NCBI GenBank assembly: GCA_023433205.1
Contig: JAEZDS010000217.1
Span: forward strand, 1-44,446
Reading direction: 5' to 3'
DNA from: Bacteroidota bacterium
Lineage (GTDB): Bacteria > Bacteroidota > Bacteroidia > B-17B0 > Aurantibacillaceae
Length of the DNA stretch: 44,446 nucleotides
Shown here: positions 16,593 through 25,450 of the stretch, piece by piece
How the letters are laid out: the number at the start of each line of letters is the position of its first letter
How positions within the stretch are numbered: the first letter of the stretch is position 1
The notes under the pieces: generated by a model
What the model was told of the DNA's origin: nothing
Seen by the model: only the letters and a program-made list of their open reading frames with translations
The model's database searches: none
Program-made: the position numbers and the translations under genes

Positions 16593-17927
16593 TTATTTCT
16601 TGAAAAACTCCTCGTAACTAACTTGTTTTTCTTCGATGGTGCATTTTTCCTTTATCAGGTCCATCACTTTTCTGGTGTACAGATTTTCGAAGATCTTCTG
16701 GGCTTCTTTTTCTTTACTTAAAAGGTCTTTAGAGATCTTCTCCAGATCCTCTTCGGTTGGTTGCTGGCCGTAACGGGCAAATTCACCGCGGATGTAGTTT
16801 TTCGCCTCTTCGCGTGCTTCTTCAGCGCCAACCTTTATGTCATTGTCTTTTATGATCTTGTTCTCGATCAGCCTCCACTGCATCGACTTCCTGTATTCAG
16901 GGTACTCTCTCTCAAGATCCTCATCAGTGATAGGTTTTTCATTCACCGCCTTTAACCAGCGTTTCAAAAATTCGTCGGGTAACTGCAGGCTAACACTCTC
17001 AACCAGTTTTTTCTCAACTTCATCACGCAGAAACCTTTCCGAATCTGTTCTGAACATCAGCGCGATCTCTTCCCTGATCTTGTTCCTGAATTCTTCTTCG
17101 CTGTTTATTTTTCCCGGACCATAAACCTTGTCAAAAAGCTCCTGGTTAATCTCAGCTTCTTCAAGTCTTGAAATATTTTTGATTGTAAGTTGCAGATCGC
17201 AGCTGAGGTTTTCTGCCTCACTTTTTTCCACACCAAGCTGAACACTTTTATCAATCGCCGTTTCGTAAAGTTCGTTTACGTTCACCACGACCTTGTCTTC
17301 TTTTGAAGCACCCAGCAATTTGGATTTTGCGTTCTCATTTTTCAAACGCTCCATACTTACGCTGCTGCTTTTATAGATGCCGCCCGCTTTAATGGCGCCG
17401 GTTTCGTCAAGTTCATTGATGTCAACAAACACGGTGTCGTTTTCTCCAACAGTTTCGGGATGCTCGGCTTTGCCATGGTTACGGCGCACATCTTTCATGT
17501 ACTTGTTTACCAGCTCATCATCAACATTCACTGTTTTGTAAGTGAATTTTTGTTTATCGTTTAATTCAACTTTAAATTCAGGCGCAAGCCCCAGTTGGTA
17601 AACAAATTCAAATTCTTTCTGATTGGCAAAATCAACTGGAGTCTGATCTTTGGGAAGCGGATTTCCAAGTATGTCAATTTTGTTCTCTTCAATATATTTA
17701 TGAATGGTATCGTTAAGAAGTTTGTTGATCTCATCAACCAGGATCTGAGTACCGTATTGTTTTTTAATAAGTCCGGAAGGAACTTTGCCAGGACGGAAAC
17801 CAGGCATGTTGGCCTGCTTTTGAACTTTTTTCAGGCCTTCGTTTACACGGGGCTCATAATCGTCGGGGCTTAGTGCTATTGTTATTTCTGCGGTGAGTTC
17901 GTCGATCTCGTGCTTTGTAATGTTCAT
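16593..17927 (-). CDS. tig: Trigger factor, ribosome-associated chaperone
   Basis: This 444-residue protein binds nascent chains at the ribosome exit. The N-terminal ribosome-binding domain (about 1-115) contains the signature region PGFRPGKVPSGLIKKQYG, which corresponds to the GFRxGKxP ribosome-docking loop. The middle, about 150-235, is a divergent FKBP-like domain. The remaining helical part is the substrate cradle. Isomerase activity may be weak or absent in this lineage, which is inference from the divergence. I chose the ATG at 17927 over a TTG two codons upstream. A -7 box, TATTTTTG, lies 20 bp further up, suggesting tig has its own promoter although it follows the epimerase gene at 78 bp. 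A strong terminator follows it. Confidence 0.93.
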   Translation of the reverse strand: MNITKHEIDELTAEITIALSPDDYEPRVNEGLKKVQKQANMPGFRPGKVPSGLIKKQYGTQILVDEINKLLNDTIHKYIEENKIDILGNPLPKDQTPVDFANQKEFEFVYQLGLAPEFKVELNDKQKFTYKTVNVDDELVNKYMKDVRRNHGKAEHPETVGENDTVFVDINELDETGAIKAGGIYKSSSVSMERLKNENAKSKLLGASKEDKVVVNVNELYETAIDKSVQLGVEKSEAENLSCDLQLTIKNISRLEEAEINQELFDKVYGPGKINSEEEFRNKIREEIALMFRTDSERFLRDEVEKKLVESVSLQLPDEFLKRWLKAVNEKPITDEDLEREYPEYRKSMQWRLIENKIIKDNDIKVGAEEAREEAKNYIRGEFARYGQQPTEEDLEKISKDLLSKEKEAQKIFENLYTRKVMDLIKEKCTIEEKQVSYEEFFKK

Positions 17928-17947
17928 TATCAATGATTTAGGAGGCG

Positions 17948-17955
17948 CAAAAATA
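17948..17955 (-). promoter_or_regulatory. Probable -7 element for tig
   Basis: On the minus strand TATTTTTG matches TAnnTTTG and ends 20 bp before the ATG at 17927. A -33 TTG at the right distance is not evident. Confidence 0.4.
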
Positions 17956-18005
17956 GGGAATTTTTGTTGATCCGGCTCTGGAAAGCCTGTAAAATTAACA
18001 AAGCT

Positions 18006-18869
18006 TCAGGCAAAAATCAGCTCATACGAGGCTTTAAACACCTTTCCGGGGCCAAGGGAGATGATACCATCCTTTTTTTCGAGATCACCCCCACTCTCCA
18101 CATGGTCGGCAATTCCGTGCCAGGGTTCAAGGCAAACAAATTCGGTATTGCCTTTTTTTGACCAGACACCAAAATATGGCCAGTTCCTGCAGTTTACAGT
18201 GATCCGGTGCCCGCTTTTTTCTGAAGCCAGCGCCATGCTGTTGATCTGTTTGTTTTCAAACACCAGCGCATCATTATCGAAAAGGTTCGATGACAGAGGT
18301 ACTTTTTTTCCTTCCATGGGAACAACCTTGTTGTCAGTGCTTCTGAGGCCACCCTCAAGTGCGGTTTGAAGCAGGGTGTATTGTTCAAACAGCAGTGAGT
18401 AATCACTGAAGTTTTCATTATTGCGGAGAGGACACCTGAAACCAGGGTGAGCGCCGATGCTAAAAAACATTTCAGTATTTCCTGCATTTTCTACCTCGTA
18501 ACTGCATTGAAGTTTGTTGCCACTAATGTGGTAGATCAGACGGAGTTTAAAATCAAATGGATAAACCTCTTTAGTTTCTGCATCTGCCTGTAGTTCAAAG
18601 CTGCAACTGCTATCCGTTTTAGTTACCAGCGAAAAATTGCGGTCACGGGCAAAACCGTGCTGCGACATTTTGTACTCCTTATCTTTGTAACGGTAAGTAT
18701 CGTTCTTTAATCTTCCCACTATAGGAAACAGAACAGGTGCATGGCGCTCCCAGGCTTTGCCAGCCTGCCACATAAATTCAAGTCCTTCCTTATTTTTTAC
18801 ACTGTGAAGTTCAGCGCCTTTTTCTTTTATAGCCGCGCTGAATTCTCCCGAGCTTATGATCACATCCAT
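18006..18869 (-). CDS. Aldose 1-epimerase family protein
   Basis: This 287-residue protein has the galactose mutarotase-like fold. Its motifs are GAELHSVKN near the start, RHAPVLFPIVGRL (about 42-54), SQHGFARDRNF (about 69-79) with the conserved His-Gly-Phe, GAHPGFRCPL (about 138-147) with a candidate catalytic His, and LEPWHGIADH near the C-terminus. Members interconvert alpha and beta anomers of sugars or of sugar phosphates (YeaD-like). The substrate is not visible. It sits 44 bp after the DUF493 gene on the same strand, so it could be the last member of the M42-GH3-LysE-DUF493 transcription unit. tig, downstream, has its own promoter signal. Confidence 0.88.
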   Translation of the reverse strand: MDVIISSGEFSAAIKEKGAELHSVKNKEGLEFMWQAGKAWERHAPVLFPIVGRLKNDTYRYKDKEYKMSQHGFARDRNFSLVTKTDSSCSFELQADAETKEVYPFDFKLRLIYHISGNKLQCSYEVENAGNTEMFFSIGAHPGFRCPLRNNENFSDYSLLFEQYTLLQTALEGGLRSTDNKVVPMEGKKVPLSSNLFDNDALVFENKQINSMALASEKSGHRITVNCRNWPYFGVWSKKGNTEFVCLEPWHGIADHVESGGDLEKKDGIISLGPGKVFKASYELIFA

Positions 18870-18913
18870 AGGTATTGCAAGTTGTACATAAACGTGAAAA
18901 TCTTGTGCCAGCT

Positions 18914-19186
18914 TTACAGAAACATGATACCCTCGATCTTTGCAGCTTTTTTGTATACTTCAATGATCTCATCAACACTCATAACTACCTGCCGCGCAGT
19001 AATACTGGTGTACCGGCCTTTATCGCTTTCTTTTGTTGAAATTTCGGCTTCAGCCCCAAACAGATTATTAACCAGGGCCAGATTCCTGTGTTCGCTGGTG
19101 ATAATGAATTTGAACATATATACCCCGGGAAAACTCATGCTTTCGCTTAGTTTTTGCCTGAAGCTGTTTATTTCGTCTTCGGTCAT
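18914..19186 (-). CDS. DUF493 family protein
   Basis: This 90-residue protein belongs to the small alpha-beta DUF493 (YbeD-like) family, whose ferredoxin-like fold resembles ACT-type regulatory domains. Features seen are FPGVYMFKFIITS early, followed by the segment YTSITARQVVMSVDEII with the S-x-T pattern typical of the family, and a C-terminal helix. The function is unestablished. The start codon overlaps the stop of the LysE gene by 4 bp, showing translational coupling. No enzymatic residues are evident. Confidence 0.8.
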   Translation of the reverse strand: MTEDEINSFRQKLSESMSFPGVYMFKFIITSEHRNLALVNNLFGAEAEISTKESDKGRYTSITARQVVMSVDEIIEVYKKAAKIEGIMFL

Positions 19187-19821
19187 AATGGTTCAAAATA
19201 ATGATTGTAGATCAAAACAACTCCAAAGATAATAAGCAACACTCCAGTAAAACTGTTAACAATATACATAGTTCGTGGTGTGAGCAGTTGCTTCAGTTTA
19301 TGGGCAGCCGCAGCTTTGCCTAATTCCACCAGCAAAACAAGGGCCAGGGTGATGCTGAAGTACAATATCATTCTGGCAGGGGAGTAGGTCATTCTTTTGC
19401 TTACCGCCGTTACGTTTCCCAGCCATAGTAGCCACACTGCCGGGTTCAGGCTATTGAGAAAAAATCCCTTAAGGATCATTGCCTTTTTTGAAGGAACCAT
19501 TATCTCTATAGCTGTGTCGTTCGCCGGACCGGGTTTGCGAAAATGGGCTACTCCAAAGCCAACCAGTACCAGTCCGGCAAGTATTCCCATAAAACGCTGG
19601 GTCTTGTCATCATGAATATAGTTTGTGGCGCCAAGGCTCACCAGATAAATGATAAGCACACAAAGCAGGAAATCGCTCAGCACTACTCCTACAGCCAGCA
19701 GCGAGGCGGTTTTGTAACCATGTTTGATGCCTGCGTTGATAAGTGCAAAAAATGCAGGGCCAAATGAGAAGGTAAGCAGCAATACAATAACAATGGTCTG
19801 ATATATAAGACTAAGATCCAA
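19183..19821 (-). CDS. LysE family translocator
   Basis: This 212-residue membrane protein has six hydrophobic segments (about 6-28, 38-60, 70-90, 115-135, 150-168 and 185-207). It carries the LysE/RhtB signature near the N-terminus, GPAFFALINAGIKHGYKTA, which is a form of the GP..........G...G motif. LysE/RhtB proteins export amino acids or related small molecules. The substrate is unknown. The gene begins 9 bp after the GH3 gene and overlaps DUF493 by 4 bp, so it is part of a transcription unit with them. Confidence 0.85.
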   Translation of the reverse strand: MDLSLIYQTIVIVLLLTFSFGPAFFALINAGIKHGYKTASLLAVGVVLSDFLLCVLIIYLVSLGATNYIHDDKTQRFMGILAGLVLVGFGVAHFRKPGPANDTAIEIMVPSKKAMILKGFFLNSLNPAVWLLWLGNVTAVSKRMTYSPARMILYFSITLALVLLVELGKAAAAHKLKQLLTPRTMYIVNSFTGVLLIIFGVVLIYNHYFEPL

Positions 19822-19830
19822 AGAGCACTG

Positions 19831-21360
19831 TTATTTTTTATAAGTTTCAAGAAAGGCCAGCCAGTTGTTGAGGTGTTTTCCTTTTACTACTCGTGGGAAT
19901 TTACTTTGTCCGCCCAGTTTGTTGCGACTTGCGAGAAAGTCAATAAATGCCTGATTGGGCAGAACATTCACTCTTATTTCTTTAAGTGCATGTTTTCGTT
20001 CTACGGCATAATCGTCGTTAAGCGCTTTCAGTTGTTCGTCGAGTTTCTCTGCAAGCAGTTTTTGGTCAACTTCCTTATCTGTGCCGATATACCACTCATG
20101 AGCGAACAATCCTTCGTGCGGAACACCGGCCACGCAATATTCATTAATGGTGATATTCAGGTCGGCAGCAACCATTTTAATGGCTTTGTTCATGTTGTCA
20201 ACGCTGAGGTGTTCGCCGCACAGGCTCAGGAAATGTTTCACTCTGCCTGTAATTATAATTTCGCATCGCTGAAGGTCTGTAAATCTTACTGTGTCGCCAA
20301 TAAGATAGCGCCAAGCGCCCGAACAATTGCTTATAAGCACAGCGTAATCCTTTTCAAGTTCAACTTCAGCAATATTCAGCGCCTTTGCCTGAGGTAGTAA
20401 TAAACCGTCGGGATCAAAATTGTCGCTTGTGAAGGGAATAAACTCAAAAAACATTTTATTGTCGGTGAGTAACTTCATGGCCTGATGTTCGTTGGGCCTT
20501 TCCTGAAAAGCCAGAAAGCCTTCTGAAGCCATGTAAGTGTCCACGTAGATCAGTGGTTTTCTGCAGAGGGCGTCAATACTTTGACGGTAGGGATGAATGG
20601 CAACCCCTCCGTGAACAAATACTGCAAGGTTAGGCCATACATCGTGAATGGTTTGAACCTTATAATGTTCAACTATGCGCTGAAAGAGGATCTGGATCCA
20701 GGCAGGAACGCCACAGATAAATCCCACATTCCATTGTTTGGCTTTATCTACAATTTCCTGGAGTTTGCTCTCCCAGTCTTTGAGGGATGTGATCTCGCGA
20801 CCAGGCAGTGAAAAATTCTGGAACCAGCGTGGCTGAGTGCCGGTGGTGATGCCGCTAAGGTCTCCGCTAAAATAGGTTCCGTTAAAGTTCAGATTTGTGC
20901 TTCCACCAACAAACAGGATCTCGGTTTCGTACTGCTCATTTTTGAATTTAAAGTGCCGCGTTGAAAGGATCTGTTTCATTGTGCCTTTCTGAATGGCCTT
21001 GATCATCTCCTTTGTAACAGGTATGTGTTTGCTTGATGAATCGGAGGTTCCAGAGCTAAGCGCGAAGTACTTTACTTTTCCCGGCCAGCATACATCTTTT
21101 TCTCCTTTAAGGGCGCGATGCCACCAGGTATCAAAGATGCTCTGGTAATCATACATGGGCACCGTTTTTTGAAAAGCTTTAACCGGATCTTCCCTCAATG
21201 CCAGATCAGCAAAATTATACTGTCTTCCTATTGCGGTGTCTTCTGCTTTGTTTAACAGCCACTGCAATTGGCGCACCTGCTGCTTATAAACGTCTTTGCG
21301 TGCTGGAATACGCGACCTGATGTCGATGGCGCTCTTGATTATGGAACCGAGAATAGGCAT
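19831..21360 (-). CDS. GH3 auxin-responsive promoter family protein
   Basis: This 509-residue protein belongs to the GH3 branch of the acyl-adenylate-forming superfamily. Plant GH3 enzymes link amino acids to auxin or jasmonate. Bacterial members are common in Bacteroidota and lack a settled function. Features seen are the ATP-binding loop SSGTSDSSSKHIPVT (about 101-115), the acid-rich segment YMASEGFLAFQ (about 277-287), and the hinge region GDTVRFTDLQRCEIIITGR (about 355-373) before the small C-terminal domain. It lies in a packed minus-strand unit, with the M42 peptidase 29 bp upstream and LysE 9 bp downstream. An amino acid or acyl-amide theme links the three genes (peptidase, possible acyl-amide ligase, exporter), but that is speculation. 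Confidence 0.87.
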   Translation of the reverse strand: MPILGSIIKSAIDIRSRIPARKDVYKQQVRQLQWLLNKAEDTAIGRQYNFADLALREDPVKAFQKTVPMYDYQSIFDTWWHRALKGEKDVCWPGKVKYFALSSGTSDSSSKHIPVTKEMIKAIQKGTMKQILSTRHFKFKNEQYETEILFVGGSTNLNFNGTYFSGDLSGITTGTQPRWFQNFSLPGREITSLKDWESKLQEIVDKAKQWNVGFICGVPAWIQILFQRIVEHYKVQTIHDVWPNLAVFVHGGVAIHPYRQSIDALCRKPLIYVDTYMASEGFLAFQERPNEHQAMKLLTDNKMFFEFIPFTSDNFDPDGLLLPQAKALNIAEVELEKDYAVLISNCSGAWRYLIGDTVRFTDLQRCEIIITGRVKHFLSLCGEHLSVDNMNKAIKMVAADLNITINEYCVAGVPHEGLFAHEWYIGTDKEVDQKLLAEKLDEQLKALNDDYAVERKHALKEIRVNVLPNQAFIDFLASRNKLGGQSKFPRVVKGKHLNNWLAFLETYKK

Positions 21361-21389
21361 GATGCAGGTTTTAAAGGTTAGTATTTATC

Positions 21390-22481
21390 TTATTTGAGAT
21401 AACGAAAGTCCTGGTTGTTTTTAATGGCTTTAAGCGAGTGGTAGATCAGTTTTATTACCTCTTCCACGTCCTGCTTATGCACTGCTTCAACGGTTGTATG
21501 CATGTAACGCAGCGGCAAAGAGATCAGTGCCGAAGCAATGCCATCTGTTGAATACGCGAATGCGTCGGTATCGGTGCCGGTAGCCCTGCTTGCAGCCTGA
21601 CGCTGAAACTCTATCTTGTTCTTTTTTGCGGCGTCAATCACCAGTTTCAGCAAATTGTTCTGCACAGCGGGGGCGTAACTTAAAACAGGACCTTTTCCAC
21701 ATGAAAGGTCTCCGCTCGCGATCTTGTTCATCATAGGTGTTTGTGTATCATGACAGACATCTGTCACTAATGCAACATTTGGATTGATCTTCCTGGCGAT
21801 CATTGTGGCACCATTCAGGCCAACTTCCTCCTGTACCGAGTTTACTATGTATAATCCAAAGGGCAGTTTGTCTTTGTTTTCCTTCAAAAGACGTGCCACC
21901 TCGGCAATCATAAAGCCGCCGATCCGGTTGTCGAGCGCGCGGCCCACATAATAACGGTTGTTAAGTTCCATCAATTCGTCTTCGTAAGTTACCACACAAC
22001 CTACGTGAACCCCCAGGTCTTCCACCTCTTTCTGCGATTTGCAGCCAATGTCGAGGAAGATGTTCTTCAGGCTTGGAGCTTCCTCTTTTGAGGAATCACG
22101 CACGTGGATGGCAGGCCAGCCAAATACGCCTTTAACTATGCCTTTATCTGTATGGATGTTCACACGCATCGAAGGGGCAATCTGATGATCGCTGCCTCCA
22201 TTTCTGCGCAGGTAAATAAATCCTTCCTTGGTAATGTAATGTATAAACCAGCTGATCTCATCGGCGTGGGCCTCAATTACAACCTTGTAGGGTGCTTTGG
22301 CGTTAATTACTCCCACAGCGGTACCATAGGTATCAACAAAATACTCATCAATATAAGGCTTCAGGTAATTGAGCCAGATTTTCTGCCCGCTGCTCTCAAA
22401 GCCTGTAGGCGAGGGGTTATTAAGGTATTCATAAAGGAACCGTGTTGATTCTGCGGTTAAGATCGATTTGTTTTTGGCCAT
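21390..22481 (-). CDS. M42 family metallopeptidase (glutamyl aminopeptidase-like)
   Basis: This 363-residue protein is a di-metal aminopeptidase of the FrvX/TET type. The metal and catalytic residues are in place: H72 and D74 in EAHADEI, D184 in ALDNRIGG, E218/E219 in VQEEVG, D241 in VTDVCHD and H328 in RYMHTT. Family members form large dodecameric shells that trim short peptides in the cytoplasm. It is the first gene of the minus-strand unit continuing into GH3, LysE and DUF493. The 218 bp upstream, to the carbonic anhydrase gene, hold only a weak promoter-like TATTTTAA at about 22505-22512, and nothing else I can identify. Confidence 0.92.
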   Translation of the reverse strand: MAKNKSILTAESTRFLYEYLNNPSPTGFESSGQKIWLNYLKPYIDEYFVDTYGTAVGVINAKAPYKVVIEAHADEISWFIHYITKEGFIYLRRNGGSDHQIAPSMRVNIHTDKGIVKGVFGWPAIHVRDSSKEEAPSLKNIFLDIGCKSQKEVEDLGVHVGCVVTYEDELMELNNRYYVGRALDNRIGGFMIAEVARLLKENKDKLPFGLYIVNSVQEEVGLNGATMIARKINPNVALVTDVCHDTQTPMMNKIASGDLSCGKGPVLSYAPAVQNNLLKLVIDAAKKNKIEFQRQAASRATGTDTDAFAYSTDGIASALISLPLRYMHTTVEAVHKQDVEEVIKLIYHSLKAIKNNQDFRYLK

Positions 22482-22699
22482 AAAGTGTCGGTTATTAGGA
22501 AGCTTAAAATAACGGAAAAAAAATCGCTTTAAAAAGGCGGTTTCTGCTGCAGCACGGCAAAGCGGAAGATCAAAACTGTAAGAAGAAACAGTATCTGGCT
22601 ACTTTTTCACATAAAACGCCACGATTGTTTTTGAAAATACCTATACAGAATATATGGCCGAAGTATTGTCTGCCGCTTGGTTAAAGTGCATACCGCCCT

Positions 22700-23308
22700 T
22701 TACTTCGCTTTTGTGCGCTCTTTATTCCAGGTCTTGTACTCTTCCTGTTGCGCACGTTTAAAAGCAGAACTCCGCCTGAGCGGTTCGCACGGCCTCAGAC
22801 TCGCGTGACAATCAGCTGGCAGTTGCTGATACAAAGCCGTTCCTTTTGTTTTCCAGGCTATCATCTCATCGCTCACATCCTTTATAACCTTTGCGGGATT
22901 GCCAACCAGAAGTTTTCTTTTTTCCGTCTGCATGTCGGCAGGCACAAAACACAGCGCGCCTATTATACATTCGTCGCCAATCACAGCATTATCCATAACA
23001 ACGCTGTTCATTCCAACCAGGCAATTACGTCCGATGGTAGCCCCGTGAATTACTGCGCCGTGACCTATATGCGCCCCTTCCTTTAGCAGCACTGTGGTGC
23101 CCGGAAACATGTGAATGGTGCAGTTCTCCTGCACATTGCAGCCGTCTTCTATAATTATTTCACCCCAGTCGCCTCGTATGGCTGCACCCGGTCCTATATA
23201 AACGTTTTGGCCAATTGTAACATTGCCGGTTACCGTTGCATTGGGATGAACAAAGGCACTCTGGTGAATCACCGGTTTATGCCCTCTGAATTCAAATATA
23301 TTCGCCAT
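22700..23308 (-). CDS. Gamma carbonic anhydrase family protein
   Basis: This 202-residue protein is a left-handed beta-helix protein built of hexapeptide repeats (about 15-130). Three histidines at the positions expected for zinc in gamma carbonic anhydrases are present: H66, H83 and H88, in CTIHMFPG and IGHGAVIHGA. A C-terminal helix (about 150-200) packs against the helix in this family. It may hydrate CO2. Many PaaY/YrdA-like members have no proven activity, so the family name is safer than the reaction. It is monocistronic here. A -7-like TATATTTA lies about 25 bp upstream. Confidence 0.87.
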   Translation of the reverse strand: MANIFEFRGHKPVIHQSAFVHPNATVTGNVTIGQNVYIGPGAAIRGDWGEIIIEDGCNVQENCTIHMFPGTTVLLKEGAHIGHGAVIHGATIGRNCLVGMNSVVMDNAVIGDECIIGALCFVPADMQTEKRKLLVGNPAKVIKDVSDEMIAWKTKGTALYQQLPADCHASLRPCEPLRRSSAFKRAQQEEYKTWNKERTKAK

Positions 23309-23463
23309 TTCTGTTTTTCGTTAAGGATAAGGACTAAATATAATGCAGATTAATCGAAAAGAGGTCTCAAATAGCCTGAAAAAGCCCTGCGCACGCATTT
23401 AGCTACGTTTTGTAGCAACACTTTGCTAGTATTTGTAGTATGTTTGTTTTTAAATTCAATCTT

Positions 23464-23637
23464 ATGAAAACAGTATCACAGCAAAACTCAGGCACACTCA
23501 ACGAATGGCGCAAGTTTTTAAACACACTTAGTAATACTAAATCAGGAGAGCCTCTTCTGAAAAAGGCACAATTTCCGGAAAGAATGCTCAAACACCTGGA
23601 AGGAAAGCTGGCGTCTGTGACCTGCGATTTTATCTGA
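23464..23637 (+). CDS. Small hypothetical protein, 57 aa
   Basis: I do not recognise this ORF. From the ATG at 23464 it encodes 57 residues, hydrophilic with mixed charge, predicted mostly helical (about 13-22 and 29-50), with one Cys near the end. It has no signal peptide or membrane segment. A TATGTTTG box at about 23440-23447, matching TAnnTTTG, and TTTG motifs just upstream make a promoter plausible, although the spacing is not ideal. It converges on rng with 5 bp between stop codons. An in-frame ATG at 23440 lies inside the -7 box and is less likely. It may be a real small protein filling an otherwise empty 330-bp gap, or a chance ORF. Confidence 0.4.
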   Translation: MKTVSQQNSGTLNEWRKFLNTLSNTKSGEPLLKKAQFPERMLKHLEGKLASVTCDFI

Positions 23638-23642
23638 TTTTC

Positions 23643-25199
23643 TCAGATAATGATCTCGTCCATTTCCTTATTAAAGAACTTGAACTCCATCATGCCAAGG
23701 GTTGATACGCCTCTTATTTTTATCCATTGCCTGTAAGCACGGTACCATTTCCATTGCCTGCTGCGGAAAATGCCTCCCTTGGTGAGGTAAGCTTCAAGGT
23801 ATGGATGTATATGCAGGGTAAGATCTTTCTGATTCTGATCCTGGATGATAAATTTAAGCGTGTTCTCAAGTTGGTCAACAACCAGAATGCTGGGCTCCAC
23901 CTTGCCGGTTCCTCCGCAGGTTGCGCAGGTTTCAAGCACCTCTACCGCAACCTCCGGACGCAAACGCTGGCGGGTAATTTGTATAAGTCCGAACTTGCTT
24001 GGTGGTAAAATATTGTGTTTTGCCCGGTCGAGTTTCATTTCATCACGCAGCTTATCGTGAAGCTTTTTGCGGTTCTCGGCACTATGCATGTCAATAAAGT
24101 CAACCACAATAATGCCGCCCATATCACGCAGTCTCAGTTGCCGGGCTACCTCTGTGGCTGCCTCCAGATTAACGTCGAGCGCATTTTGCTCCTGAGTACT
24201 ATCACTTTTTGCTCTGTTGCCGCTGTTTACGTCAAAAACATGAAGCGCTTCGGTATGTTCAATAACCAGGTAAGCTCCGCTCTTCATATGCACGGTTTTC
24301 CCAAACAGACCTTTAATCTGCTTTTCAATACCAAGCGCATCAAAGATGGGCAGCTTGCCATTGTATAATTTCAGGATATCAGATTTTTCAGGAGCTATTG
24401 TTTTGATATAAGACTTGAGATCCTCATATACACTTACATCATTTACCTGAATGGAATTAAAACTCTTGTTAAGGAAATCACGTAATATGGCGTTTGTGCG
24501 GTCAACCTCACCAAGTACTCTCATTGGCGGCTGCGATGTCCTTAATGCTTTGTAACACTCGTCCCAGCGTTTCACCAGGTCGTTCATATCACCTTCAAGA
24601 TCACTTACAGATTTGCCTTCAGCTACAGTACGCACGATAAGCCCGAAATTTTTGGGCTTTATTTTCTGCATCAGTTCCTTAAGCCGGTTCTTTTCTTCAA
24701 TGTTGCGGATCTTTGATGAAACAGAGATCTTATCCGAAAAAGGTATCAGAACCAGGTACCTGCCCGCTAGACTTATCTCAGTGGTAATTCTGGGTCCTTT
24801 TGCGCTGATAGGTTCCTTAGCCACCTGTACCAGCAAATTCTGTCCCGATTTAATGATGTCATTAATCTTACCATCCTTTTTGATGTCGGGCTCGTTTTTG
24901 AAGTACATCAGGTTGCTGACAGTTTGTTTGCCATCCTGCGACTGTACTACATATTTAATAAGCGACCGGGCCTGCGGACCCAGATCAAGATAATGGAGAA
25001 ACGCGTCTTTTTCGTAACCTACGTCAACAAAGGCCGCGTTAAGGCCGGTCATTACTTTTTTGGCCTTACCCAGATAAATATCGCCTACCGAAAATCTAGA
25101 ATTGTTCTTCTCACGGTGAAGCTCTACAAGTCTCTTGTCGTGCAGCAGAGCTATAACAACTTCGTTAGGCGTGGAATTAATAACTAATTCTTGTGTCAC
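23643..25199 (-). CDS. rng: Ribonuclease E/G family endoribonuclease
   Basis: This 518-residue endoribonuclease of the Rne/Rng family takes part in rRNA maturation and mRNA turnover. An S1-like RNA-binding domain occupies about 36-130. The catalytic metal residues are D323 in HVFDVNSGN and D367 in VVDFIDM. The Zn-link cysteines C425 and C428 in CATCGG allow dimer formation. It lacks the long C-terminal scaffold of RNase E, so it resembles RNase G. The start codon is GTG. It follows the 29-residue basic protein by 150 bp. That interval holds a 7-bp inverted repeat, ATCTGTC (25255-25261) and GACAGAT (25279-25285), of unknown meaning. Confidence 0.93.
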   Translation of the reverse strand: MTQELVINSTPNEVVIALLHDKRLVELHREKNNSRFSVGDIYLGKAKKVMTGLNAAFVDVGYEKDAFLHYLDLGPQARSLIKYVVQSQDGKQTVSNLMYFKNEPDIKKDGKINDIIKSGQNLLVQVAKEPISAKGPRITTEISLAGRYLVLIPFSDKISVSSKIRNIEEKNRLKELMQKIKPKNFGLIVRTVAEGKSVSDLEGDMNDLVKRWDECYKALRTSQPPMRVLGEVDRTNAILRDFLNKSFNSIQVNDVSVYEDLKSYIKTIAPEKSDILKLYNGKLPIFDALGIEKQIKGLFGKTVHMKSGAYLVIEHTEALHVFDVNSGNRAKSDSTQEQNALDVNLEAATEVARQLRLRDMGGIIVVDFIDMHSAENRKKLHDKLRDEMKLDRAKHNILPPSKFGLIQITRQRLRPEVAVEVLETCATCGGTGKVEPSILVVDQLENTLKFIIQDQNQKDLTLHIHPYLEAYLTKGGIFRSRQWKWYRAYRQWIKIRGVSTLGMMEFKFFNKEMDEIII

Positions 25200-25349
25200 G
25201 CACTTAAAATTTTAGTTTGATTAAATGGCCGGCCGGGTACAACCTGAATTCACAATCTGTCAACAAAGTAAAATCTGCGACAGATCAGGCCACCTTAAGG
25301 CAGCAGCAGTCAGTCCCGGCAGGGGGAAAATAAAAGATCAGGCCGCGGC

Positions 25350-25439
25350 CTATTTCTTTTTATGACGGTTCTTGCGCAAACGCTTCTTGCGTTTGTGAGT
25401 GGCCATCTTGTGTCTTTTTCTTTTTTTACCGCTTGGCAT
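25350..25439 (-). CDS. Short basic AURKAIP1/COX24-type protein, 29 aa
   Basis: On the minus strand the ORF runs from ATG at 25439 to TAG at 25350 and encodes 29 residues, more than half Lys, Arg or His, beginning MPSGKKRKRHKMATHKRKK and ending NRHKKK. I recognise this as the very short Bacteroidota protein annotated with the AURKAIP1/COX24 domain, related to mitochondrial ribosomal protein mS38. A ribosome-associated role is therefore likely but not shown here. It begins 11 bp after the TPR gene and precedes rng, all in one minus-strand series with HU. A perfect 12-bp palindrome, AGGCCGCGGCCT, overlaps the stop codon (25340-25351) and is followed by a T-rich stretch, a weak terminator candidate. 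Confidence 0.78.
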   Translation of the reverse strand: MPSGKKRKRHKMATHKRKKRLRKNRHKKK

Positions 25440-25450
25440 AATGTTGTTTT

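Noticed and set aside
19873..20397. Open frame of 174 codons on the plus strand
   Set aside because: Antisense to the GH3 gene; Cys/Phe-rich translation without any recognisable domain.
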